NCBI GenBank assembly: GCA_009786295.1
Contig: WQTN01000083.1
Span: forward strand, 1-6,129
DNA length: 6,129 nucleotides
Source of the DNA: Methanomassiliicoccaceae archaeon
GTDB taxonomy: Archaea > Thermoplasmatota > Thermoplasmata > Methanomassiliicoccales > Methanomethylophilaceae
Reading direction: 5' to 3'
In this document: positions 1-5,814 of the stretch, piece after piece
How the letters are laid out: each line of letters begins with the position of its first letter
Position numbering within the stretch: the first letter of the stretch is position 1
Notes under the pieces: generated by a model
The model's input: only the letters and a program-made list of their open reading frames with translations
Told to the model about the DNA's origin: nothing
Database searches by the model: none
Program-made: the position numbers and the translations under genes

Positions 1-729
1 TACACCGGAGGAAGAAAATCATTCCTTCCGGGTGTCGCGTCGTACCTGACCATTGAGACGAACCACAAATTAGCAATGAAAAAGGAGGCCCAGTCGCTGG
101 TCCTCAAAGGCAACCCTGTCCATGAGGACATGATGGATGCCTTGGAAGTTGTCAAAGGCAAGGAGATATTCTCCATACAGATGGTCCTCGACCGCCACCA
201 GCAGATCTACAAAGTGGCATCTGGAAGCCTGAACCCCGCTTTCGACAAAGCGGTGGAGTGGGCCAACCAAGTGTTCTCCGTTCCGATACCGGAGAAGGCG
301 GACGTCGTGATATCGGTCGCACCCTATCCGATGGATGTGGACCTTTATCAATCCCAGAAGGCCCTCGATAACGGAAAGTGGGCCCTTAAGGAGGGAGGAA
401 AGATCATCATGGTGTCCAAATGCAGGGAAGGGATCGGACATCCGACCTTCCTGACGCAGCTTTCTTCCTCGAAGGACCCCAAGCAGGTGCTGGAGAACCT
501 TAGCAAAGAATACAAGTTAGGATATCACAAAGCGGCCAAGATGGCGGAGATAGCGGTCTGGGCCGACATATGGGCGGTAACGGACCTGGATCCTGAAATG
601 ATAAGGGCCGCCAACATAACGCCCTTCCCGACCGTGGATGCCGCAGTGAAAGAAGCGCTTAGGCAGAACCCCGATGCAAGAGTGATCGTGCTGATGGACG
701 GGAGCGTAACAATACCCAGAGTTGAATAA
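1..729 (+). CDS. larA: Nickel-dependent lactate racemase family protein, C-terminal part (5' end outside window)
   Basis: The frame is open from base 1, so the gene begins upstream; the Met codon at 76 is internal. The visible 242 residues match the C-terminal part of LarA (2-hydroxyacid racemase/epimerase, usually about 420 residues). The GGRKS-x-LPG motif is at residues 3-11. Counting from its Lys6, His22 lies 16 residues on and Lys120 lies 114 on. As I recall, these are the spacings of Lys184 (covalent link to the Ni-pincer cofactor), His200 (nickel ligand) and Lys298 (catalytic) in Lactobacillus plantarum LarA, so the catalytic core looks intact. I could not place the substrate-contacting Trp358, so the substrate may be lactate or another 2-hydroxyacid. 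LarA needs the LarB/C/E-made nickel cofactor; none of those genes is visible here. The stop is 1 base before the next gene's ATG, implying co-transcription with an Fe-S oxidoreductase subunit. Family assignment is confident; substrate is not. Confidence 0.88.
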   Translation, partial: YTGGRKSFLPGVASYLTIETNHKLAMKKEAQSLVLKGNPVHEDMMDALEVVKGKEIFSIQMVLDRHQQIYKVASGSLNPAFDKAVEWANQVFSVPIPEKADVVISVAPYPMDVDLYQSQKALDNGKWALKEGGKIIMVSKCREGIGHPTFLTQLSSSKDPKQVLENLSKEYKLGYHKAAKMAEIAVWADIWAVTDLDPEMIRAANITPFPTVDAAVKEALRQNPDARVIVLMDGSVTIPRVE

Positions 730-730
730 G

Positions 731-1828
731 ATGAGCGATTTCGAAGCAGATAAGATAGCTAAAGTAAAAAAGGCGCTGAGCACCTGCACTATGTGCGGGT
801 TCTGTAAAGCGGTGTGTCCTTCGTTCAAATCCATAGGATGGGACTCGGCACTGTCGAGAGGAAGGATAATCCTCACATACGGACTCCTCGTCGGAGACCT
901 GGAAGCTGACGACTCGGTCGTAGAGAACATGTACACATGTACGACCTGCGCAGACTGCACGAGACGCTGCCCGTCGGGAGTTGATATTGTAGGTATAATT
1001 GAAATGTGCCGCGCGGACCTTGTGAAGAACGGGCACATCCTTCCGAAGCACAAAGCCATCGTGGACAGCGTGCTCAAGTACAACAACCCGTACGGAGAAG
1101 AAAAATCCGTTGTGAAGACCCTCGGGGTCGAGCCTCGCAAGGCAAAGGTCGGTTACTTCGCGGGATGCACCGCGACCTACAGAGAGAAAAAGATAGCCGC
1201 GGCATCGCTTTCGATACTGAAGAAACTGGGCGTGGATTTCACCACGGTGGATGAGGTGTGCTGCGGGTCGGTCCTTCAGAGGATCGGCGCGGACGAAGAG
1301 CACGCTCTGAAACTTATGAAAAAGAACGTGGATGCCATAAGGTCGCTCGGCGTTGAGACGCTGGTCCTTTCGTGCTCGGGGTGCTTCAGGATGTTCAAGG
1401 AGGAATATCCCAAATTCATAGAGGTTCCTTTCAAAGTGCTCCACATCTCGGAGTTCCTGGCAAAGCAGGATCTTAAGCTGAAGCCCTTGGGCGATGTGAA
1501 GGTGACGTATCACGACCCGTGCCATCTCGGAAGGCACTGCAAGGTCTACGACGCGCCGAGGGAAGTGCTGAAGAAATTCCCCAACATCAACTTCAAGGAA
1601 ATGAAGTACAATAAGTCCGGAAGCCACTGCTGCGGCGGAGGCGGAGGGGTCAGATCCGCATATCCCGAGGAAGCGAAAGATATCGGCGGAACCAGATTGG
1701 ACGAGGCGAAGTTCGCCGATCTTGTTGTGACCGCGTGCCCGTTCTGCGTTGCGAACCTTAACTCTGCCACAGGCGACCGTAAGATAAAAGTGATCGACCT
1801 GACAGAGTTGGTGGACAGCAACCTCTGA
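731..1828 (+). CDS. HdrD/GlcF-type (Fe-S)-binding oxidoreductase subunit with two CCG domains
   Basis: A 365-residue soluble protein. Two ferredoxin-type [4Fe-4S] motifs lie at Cys19/22/25/29-Pro and Cys70/73/76/80-Pro. Two CCG domains follow: Cys146...Cys177-Cys178...Cys215-x2-Cys218 and Cys264...Cys300-Cys301...Cys336-x2-Cys339. All cysteines are present. In HdrB/HdrD such domains hold non-cubane clusters that reduce the CoM-S-S-CoB disulfide; in GlcF and lactate dehydrogenase Fe-S subunits they pass electrons from a GlcD-like flavoprotein. The CGFCKAVCP...RGRI sequence around the first cluster looks to me more like the GlcF/lactate type, and the larA neighbour supports that, but HdrD cannot be excluded. 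No FAD-binding partner is in the window. I chose ATG 731 over an in-frame TTG at 722, because TTG would overlap the larA stop. No good ribosome binding site precedes it, so translation may be coupled to larA. Confidence 0.9.
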   Translation: MSDFEADKIAKVKKALSTCTMCGFCKAVCPSFKSIGWDSALSRGRIILTYGLLVGDLEADDSVVENMYTCTTCADCTRRCPSGVDIVGIIEMCRADLVKNGHILPKHKAIVDSVLKYNNPYGEEKSVVKTLGVEPRKAKVGYFAGCTATYREKKIAAASLSILKKLGVDFTTVDEVCCGSVLQRIGADEEHALKLMKKNVDAIRSLGVETLVLSCSGCFRMFKEEYPKFIEVPFKVLHISEFLAKQDLKLKPLGDVKVTYHDPCHLGRHCKVYDAPREVLKKFPNINFKEMKYNKSGSHCCGGGGGVRSAYPEEAKDIGGTRLDEAKFADLVVTACPFCVANLNSATGDRKIKVIDLTELVDSNL

Positions 1829-1830
1829 TC

Positions 1831-2640
1831 ATGCATCCCTCCGATCTTTGGAAAAGGCCGGCGGGCCGGCCATTGATCATGGGGATATTGAACCTGACCC
1901 CCGATTCATTCTCGGACGGGGGCGCATACCTTTCAAAAGATGATGCGCTGAAACATGCTTATCATCTTTTGGAGAGCGGTGCGGACATCATTGATGTGGG
2001 AGGAGAATCCTCAAGACCGGGTTCCGAGCCGATATCGGAGGCGGAAGAGGTCGAGAGGGTCATCAGTGTGATCAAAGAGCTAGCGCCGACGATCGGCATC
2101 CCTGTGTCGATAGATACGACGAAACCGCGCGTCGCCGAATTGTCTCTCAGGGCAGGGGCGTCGATCATCAACGATATCGGCGGATTAAGGGATGAAGACA
2201 TGATAGATGTTGCAATATCCTACAATGCTCCGGCGGTGATCGTGCATATGCACGGAACCCCGAGGACATTCGGGACGGATATGATGAGAGGCGATGCCCT
2301 GACAGAGATCAAAAGGTTCCTCGATGAAAGGGCAGAGCATGCCGTCGGCAGAGGGCTGGAGGAAAAGAACATCATCCTAGACCCAGGCATAGGTTTCGGA
2401 AAGACCGCCGAGCAGGATATGAGCATAATACAAAACAGCGGATGGTTCGGCGGCGGACGCCCTGTGCTCATCGGTCCGTCCAGAAAAAGATTCCTCTCAG
2501 CCTGTTACCCCTGCATGGATAGGGACGAGGCCACCGCCGCAGCATCCAGAGCGGCTGCGGAGAGCGGCGCGGCGATACTGAGGGTGCACGATGTTTCAAA
2601 GGTAGCGCAGCTTCTCAGAGGGTGCCGCTCCGGCTTATAA
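1831..2640 (+). CDS. folP: Dihydropteroate synthase
   Basis: A 269-residue TIM-barrel enzyme of normal family length. It joins a pterin pyrophosphate with p-aminobenzoate (or a related arylamine) to make dihydropteroate in the cytoplasm. The characteristic motifs appear in order: GILNLTPDSFSDGG (18-31, Mg/pyrophosphate-binding Asn21), DVGGESSRPG (55-64, with Ser where bacterial enzymes often have Thr), SIDT (93-96), IND (113-115), HMHGTP (139-144), DPGIGFGKT (184-192), GPSRKRFL (215-222) and RVHD (251-254). No catalytic motif is missing. It starts 2 bases after the stop of the Fe-S protein gene and has no strong ribosome binding site; GGTGG at 1810-1814 is rather far away. This points to coupling within an operon. 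Its presence suggests folate-like one-carbon cofactor synthesis; whether the product is folate or another pterin is inference. The 3' end overlaps the convergent zinc-ribbon gene by 6 bases. Confidence 0.95.
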   Translation: MHPSDLWKRPAGRPLIMGILNLTPDSFSDGGAYLSKDDALKHAYHLLESGADIIDVGGESSRPGSEPISEAEEVERVISVIKELAPTIGIPVSIDTTKPRVAELSLRAGASIINDIGGLRDEDMIDVAISYNAPAVIVHMHGTPRTFGTDMMRGDALTEIKRFLDERAEHAVGRGLEEKNIILDPGIGFGKTAEQDMSIIQNSGWFGGGRPVLIGPSRKRFLSACYPCMDRDEATAAASRAAAESGAAILRVHDVSKVAQLLRGCRSGL

Positions 2641-2832
2641 GAATGCACCTATTGCCAATATGACCAATACGCTTGCGGTTGTAGCCGCAATGAAAATTAT
2701 GTTATTGTTCTTTTCCTTTTTGATCCTGGCCTGATCTTTCCAATAACAATCCTCTGAGCAGTAGGCCTGTTCAAAAGGCACGGGGTCTCCGCAGGACCTG
2801 CAGTGGTCATGTTCAGGCAGTCTTGTGGACAT
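2635..2832 (-). CDS. Small zinc-ribbon protein with C-terminal membrane anchor (DUF2116-like)
   Basis: A 65-residue protein. Residues 11-29 carry Cys-x2-Cys-x10-Cys-x3-Cys (Cys11, 14, 25, 29), with His8 and His10 just before, forming a likely one-zinc ribbon. A basic, Lys/Asn-rich linker (about 36-44) leads to one hydrophobic helix (about 45-65) reaching the C-terminus, so it is probably tail-anchored with the zinc ribbon in the cytoplasm. This layout resembles archaeal DUF2116 proteins, whose function is unknown. The ATG lies about 20 bases downstream of a TATA-like element, with no ribosome binding site seen, so the mRNA may be leaderless. It is convergent to folP and divergent from the next operon. 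A real gene is supported by the clean cysteine pattern and membrane segment despite the short length. Zinc binding is inferred from the spacing only. Confidence 0.8.
   Translation of the reverse strand: MSTRLPEHDHCRSCGDPVPFEQAYCSEDCYWKDQARIKKEKNNNIIFIAATTASVLVILAIGAFL
2641..2725 (+). terminator. Possible folP transcript terminator (hairpin then T-rich tract)
   Basis: A perfect 6-bp stem (2673-2678 with 2685-2690, 6-base loop) is followed after about 15 bases by a T-rich stretch on the + strand at 2706-2721. Archaeal transcription commonly ends at T-rich tracts. The element lies wholly inside the antisense zinc-ribbon gene, whose Lys/Asn codons also explain the T-richness, so this is tentative. 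Confidence 0.3.
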
Positions 2833-2848
2833 CGGTGGCTTATCGTAG

Positions 2849-2861
2849 TCATAATTTAAAT
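2849..2861 (-). promoter_or_regulatory. TATA-like promoter element for the zinc-ribbon gene, palindromic and possibly bidirectional
   Basis: On the minus strand ATTTAAATTATG is centred about 25 bases upstream of the zinc-ribbon ATG (2832), which would place transcription start at or next to the start codon and give a leaderless mRNA. The core ATTTAAAT (2854-2861) is a perfect palindrome, so it could also drive rightward transcription starting near 2883. Purine-rich CAGAG lies just upstream on the minus strand and could act as a BRE. Position and composition are seen; function is inferred. Confidence 0.5.
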
Positions 2862-2927
2862 CTCTGTATGCTCGGAGTTTGGGTACGGCTTAGTTCACAA
2901 AGGGGCCGTGAAGGCGAAAGGGACATC

Positions 2928-2934
2928 TATAAAA
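2928..2934 (+). promoter_or_regulatory. TATA box for the rightward hypothetical operon
   Basis: TATAAAA is centred about 31 bases before ATG 2962, with purine-rich GAAAGG a few bases upstream as a possible BRE. Archaeal start sites usually lie about 22-27 bases past the TATA centre, which predicts a start near 2955-2960 and a leader of only a few bases. This supports ATG 2962 as the translation start of the next gene over GTG 2908. Confidence 0.5.
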
Positions 2935-2961
2935 TCCGCTATACTTTACGCAGGCGTAAAC

Positions 2962-3882
2962 ATGGTATTGAGTGTTTTCAAATCCGGCGACGAGTTGTTC
3001 AACCAAGGCGTAGACCTGATCAAAAGGAAGGAATATGCTAAAGCTAAGAAGAATTTTGAAAAAACCATTGAGAAAGGCGGCAGAGAAGCGGCGCTTGCAA
3101 GAGCCTATGTGGACATAATTGACGCAGTACTCGACAAGGACAACCCGGGCAGATACGTCAAGCTCGCGGCTACCCTTGACCAAATGAAGGATGGTTTCGA
3201 GTTTGGATTGACAGAGATTAACCCATCCAGGGTCGCTTTGGAGTGCAGACTGCTGGCTGAGCGCATGGAGGCGGGAAGGATGTCCAACAGCGCTCCGGCA
3301 CAGGCGGAGATCAAAGGCAACAAGTTTCTGGACGTCGCCAGAAAATACCAGTCCATGATAGGGAACGATACGATAATGATCAGTGAGATCATAGGGATAC
3401 CGGTCAACACCGGCATCAAAGAGGCCCTGTACGCACAGGCCTTAGGATATGAGAACCTGGCTCTGGGAGCGGTGGCGACAGATCCAAAAAGGGCTGCCGA
3501 ACTGCTGCAGAATGCATATGCCTGCCGCAAACAGCTGGGAGAGGACGGCCAAAACGTCCTGAACGCTATCAATGCATACTCTAAGTCCGTGAAGTGTTGG
3601 ATCTGCGGAAGGCCTGCGACCGGCGAGGGGATACATTTCGTCGCGATGTCCAGCGACATCTCGCCATTCATGAGGAAATCCGACGACGACATATTGAAAT
3701 CAGCTCCCGATAACTATGGCTCCGTATATGTGTGCAGACCGTGCTACACAGCGATCTCAAGAAGATCGGACGAGATCTCAAAACAATACCACGACAGGGC
3801 CATGCAGGAGATGAGGGCGATGGAAGCAAGACTGCAGTCCCAGATCAACAGCATGAATTCGGCTATGATGATGAGACGGTGA
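2962..3882 (+). CDS. Hypothetical protein: helical (TPR-like) repeats, C-terminal split CxxC...CxxC zinc site, Met-rich tail
   Basis: A 306-residue protein that I do not recognise. Residues about 8-60 look like a TPR-type helical pair (FNQGVDLIKRKEYAKAKKNF, then A/L-rich helices). A D-x-PGRY segment is at about 60-66. More alpha-helical sequence follows to about 205, including ALGYENLALGAVATDP then RAAELLQNAY. The C-terminal domain has Cys212-x2-Cys215 and Cys258-x2-Cys261, 42 residues apart, a likely treble-clef or ribbon zinc site. The last 30 residues form a charged helix ending with seven Met in 24 residues. There is no signal peptide or membrane segment, so it is cytoplasmic. I chose ATG 2962 because of the TATA box at 2928; a GTG at 2908 would add 18 residues behind a poor ribosome binding site and cannot be excluded. 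The stop overlaps the next gene's GTG by 4 bases. It probably works with that neighbour, with which it shares the PGRY segment. Confidence 0.85.
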   Translation: MVLSVFKSGDELFNQGVDLIKRKEYAKAKKNFEKTIEKGGREAALARAYVDIIDAVLDKDNPGRYVKLAATLDQMKDGFEFGLTEINPSRVALECRLLAERMEAGRMSNSAPAQAEIKGNKFLDVARKYQSMIGNDTIMISEIIGIPVNTGIKEALYAQALGYENLALGAVATDPKRAAELLQNAYACRKQLGEDGQNVLNAINAYSKSVKCWICGRPATGEGIHFVAMSSDISPFMRKSDDDILKSAPDNYGSVYVCRPCYTAISRRSDEISKQYHDRAMQEMRAMEARLQSQINSMNSAMMMRR

Positions 3883-5432
3883 AACGATTGGATGACATGG
3901 TGATGCTTAGGTGCAAATACTGCGGCGCCCCGCTAGAGAGACAGGCTCTGGAGTCTGACTCCCCATATATAACATGCTCCAGCTGCGGCACGTCCCAGCA
4001 AAGAGTGGATGCCAGGGCGTACCTCGACCAGATGATGGGACAGATACAGTCATGGATAAGTAAGGCCATACCCGGCGGGTTCTCCATGTCTCAGAGCGAG
4101 AACGTGGACTCCATAGCCAGATACAACATTTTCAACAACAACGTGAAGGGCAGGGTCGAGACGGAATATTCAGAATACAGGTTTGCAGCCAATTCTCTTT
4201 TGGCAAATCCTCTGATGACGCTTCCGTTCACCACCGATAACAGCGCTGTGCCCGGCCACACTTCCGCTAAAGCATTCGAGTTCAATGCAAGGGTCAAGAG
4301 CATAGAGGCTCTGGCTGTAGATGAGGCTTCCAAAAATATCGTCACATCTGCAGAGGAGATGGCAGCAGGTTATGCAGTCCTGATCAACAACACGAAACTT
4401 CTCCAGGAAGACAAGCCCGGAAGGTACACGCTGATGGCCAACAATTTCACGGAAGCCTCGATATCGTTCGGGAAGATCAAAGGCTACGGGCCCGCCGCAG
4501 ACCGTTTCCGGGCTCTGGCAGGGATGTGCACAGGATGCGAGAAGCTCCTGAACGGGGACGGCGCCGGAAGTCTGTCTTACTTTGAGAACGGAGCCGCACA
4601 GCTCAGCAAGGTCAAGACCGCCATCAGCACAGATCTGACGCTGGGCATCATGTATCAGGCGGTGGAGATGGAGATAACACAGGCGAAGATCCTCTCGGAC
4701 ATTGCCGGGTTCGTCCTCAAAGGGGTTGCCGCCGATCCTCTGGCAATACTTAACACCATCAAAAAAATAATAAGTTTCAATTATCCGAAGTCTGGGAAGT
4801 GGGGATTCCTGCTCGGGAACAAGGACCGGTTCAGCGAGGTCTTCGCCAATCTTTCGAAGGTCCTCAGTGCAAAGTCCGGAGGCACGCTCGCTATCGTACC
4901 GGGTGCTGGGGAGTATCTGATACCGTTTTGGGATGTTGATCTCAAGTACAGTTTCCAAACGGGTGCAGCGTGGGCGAAAAAAGGCGTTGAGGTCACAGAG
5001 GACCTCCTCATACCGGCGGACTTCGTCATCGATTCGCAATGCCTGAACGATCCGAGGAGCGGGATAACTGACATATTCTCCATAAGGCCGGAAAAGAGCA
5101 TACTGTCCGGGATAAAGGGGACAGAGACAAGCATAAGCGGCGGAGAAGGCATCGGACGGTTGTCCGATGCCGCCGCGCAGAACTCTCCCGGAGCACGAAA
5201 GATCGTGGTCCCCCTGAGCACAGAAAAAGAAGCAAAGAAACTGGTGAGCGAGTATCTTGCAGTGTGCACGAGCCAGGACTCGAAACTCAAACTAAGCAAT
5301 CCTTATGTAAAATCGCTTATCTATATACCATGCGATATCAGGGGCGGCCGTGTCGAAGTACCAAGCGGCTTCGGCAAGCTTGTTCCCCAACGCGTGAATA
5401 AGATGGAGCTTTCTCAGATGATAGTAATATAA
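3879..5432 (+). CDS. Hypothetical protein: N-terminal zinc ribbon, helical middle, beta-rich C-terminal domains
   Basis: A 517-residue protein of unknown function. An N-terminal zinc ribbon has Cys12-x2-Cys15 and Cys33-x2-Cys36. Residues 45-300 look mainly helical and contain a D-x-PGRY segment (179-183) like that of the upstream protein. Residues about 336-385 (GEYLIPFWDVDLKYSF, then a Gly-rich turn) look beta-rich. A Gly/Ser-rich linker (about 410-435) leads to a last segment with SLIYIPCDIRGGRVEVP (479-495), which echoes the earlier Y-x-IP/IPF-D pattern. No confident membrane helix or signal is present. I chose GTG 3879 because it makes a GTGA overlap with the preceding stop, typical of coupled translation; ATG 3897 or 3903, still ahead of the zinc ribbon, are alternatives. 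An upstream extension inside the previous gene to 3732 is unlikely. The YIPFW-like pattern recalls zinc-ribbon proteins with a YVPFW motif in bacteria, from memory only. Confidence 0.87.
   Translation: MKRLDDMVMLRCKYCGAPLERQALESDSPYITCSSCGTSQQRVDARAYLDQMMGQIQSWISKAIPGGFSMSQSENVDSIARYNIFNNNVKGRVETEYSEYRFAANSLLANPLMTLPFTTDNSAVPGHTSAKAFEFNARVKSIEALAVDEASKNIVTSAEEMAAGYAVLINNTKLLQEDKPGRYTLMANNFTEASISFGKIKGYGPAADRFRALAGMCTGCEKLLNGDGAGSLSYFENGAAQLSKVKTAISTDLTLGIMYQAVEMEITQAKILSDIAGFVLKGVAADPLAILNTIKKIISFNYPKSGKWGFLLGNKDRFSEVFANLSKVLSAKSGGTLAIVPGAGEYLIPFWDVDLKYSFQTGAAWAKKGVEVTEDLLIPADFVIDSQCLNDPRSGITDIFSIRPEKSILSGIKGTETSISGGEGIGRLSDAAAQNSPGARKIVVPLSTEKEAKKLVSEYLAVCTSQDSKLKLSNPYVKSLIYIPCDIRGGRVEVPSGFGKLVPQRVNKMELSQMIVI
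5137..5176 (+). other. Long imperfect inverted repeat (hairpin) inside the zinc-ribbon protein gene
   Basis: A perfect 10-bp stem (5148-5157 with 5162-5171) closes a GGTT loop. A further 5-bp GC-rich outer stem (5137-5141 with 5172-5176) sits beyond a 6-base bulge on the left side. It encodes the Gly/Ala-rich linker at about residues 420-433. The pairing was counted by eye; a role in mRNA processing or pausing is only a possibility. Confidence 0.6.
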
Positions 5433-5436
5433 ATAA
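5428..5436 (+). promoter_or_regulatory. Possible internal TATA box before the four-helix membrane protein gene
   Basis: TATAAATAA overlaps the stop codon of the preceding gene. It would place transcription start near 5454-5458, past both ATG 5437 and ATG 5452, so it does not fit a normal promoter for this gene well. It may simply reflect A/T-rich intergenic sequence. Confidence 0.2.
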
Positions 5437-5814
5437 ATGGAAAGTGAAAAAATGAATAACAAAACTTTGTCTGCAGTCGCGTTGGGATCGGCGATCATCG
5501 CACTGGGGATCGGACTGATAGTCTATGTCGTTACTGACAAGTTAATGATGGTATTGTGGACAGCTCTGCTGATATTCGGCATAGCGCTGCTCGCCCTGTC
5601 ATTCTTGTATTCGAGCAAGAGCGGGAAGTTCGGCCCTTCTGAATCCATTTACAGAATGGTGTTGGGCATACTTCTCGCTGTCGTCGGTGTGATAGGCATG
5701 CTGCACACATACACTGATGTCAGCGTCTGGATACTCATTGCAATATTCCTCATAGCCCTGGCGCTGGTGGGGATCGTGGTTGCACTTATGAACGGAAAAA
5801 AGGAGGGGCAGTAA
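5437..5814 (+). CDS. Hypothetical four-helix integral membrane protein
   Basis: A 125-residue protein with four hydrophobic helices at about 11-33, 36-58, 71-90 and 95-117. The loop between helices 2 and 3 is short and positively charged (KSGKFGPSE), and the C-terminal tail is lysine-rich (NGKKEGQ). By the positive-inside rule, both ends and the middle loop would face the cytoplasm. There are no obvious transport or catalytic residues in the helices apart from isolated Asp/Lys at the short 1-2 turn and a His-Thr-Tyr-Thr-Asp between helices 3 and 4. I do not recognise the family. The gene starts 4 bases after the previous stop; ATG 5437 is used, but ATG 5452 has a GTGA element 4 bases upstream and is a fair alternative. 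The stop directly abuts the next ATG, and its last codons carry that gene's ribosome binding site. In context it may be the membrane component for the soluble zinc and coiled-coil proteins. Confidence 0.82.
   Translation: MESEKMNNKTLSAVALGSAIIALGIGLIVYVVTDKLMMVLWTALLIFGIALLALSFLYSSKSGKFGPSESIYRMVLGILLAVVGVIGMLHTYTDVSVWILIAIFLIALALVGIVVALMNGKKEGQ
5801..5808 (+). promoter_or_regulatory. Strong Shine-Dalgarno site for the last gene
   Basis: AGGAGGGG lies 6 bases before ATG 5815 and within the last codons of the membrane protein gene. It is the best ribosome binding site in the window and fixes the start of the coiled-coil protein, suggesting this gene is translated more strongly than its operon partners. 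Confidence 0.8.

Noticed and set aside
81..88. AAGGAGG-type Shine-Dalgarno sequence near the window start
   Set aside because: It encodes Lys-Glu-Ala inside larA and no plausible start codon of a separate gene follows it.
76..729. LarA-like gene starting at ATG 76, preceded by nothing
   Set aside because: The same frame is open to base 1 and encodes the conserved GGRKS-x-LPG motif and the nickel-ligand His region, so ATG 76 is internal.
722..730. TTG 722 as start of the Fe-S protein
   Set aside because: It overlaps the larA stop and would need a rare start codon with no ribosome binding site; ATG 731 lies 1 base after the stop.
659..1627. Long antisense reading frame opposite the Fe-S protein gene
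   Set aside because: The sense strand has all Fe-S cysteine motifs; the antisense product shows no recognisable domain and arises from the codon bias of the sense gene.
3732..3878. N-terminal extension of the 517-residue protein overlapping the preceding gene by about 150 bases
   Set aside because: The preceding gene's zinc site and helix are convincing in this region, and the GTGA overlap at 3879 gives a natural start just ahead of the zinc ribbon.
3965..3972. ATATATAA as an internal promoter
   Set aside because: It lies inside the zinc-ribbon coding sequence with no suitable gene start at the right distance downstream.
4170..5039. Long antisense reading frame opposite the 517-residue protein gene
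   Set aside because: The product has low-complexity, shadow-like composition without domains, while the sense frame is continuous and operon-consistent.
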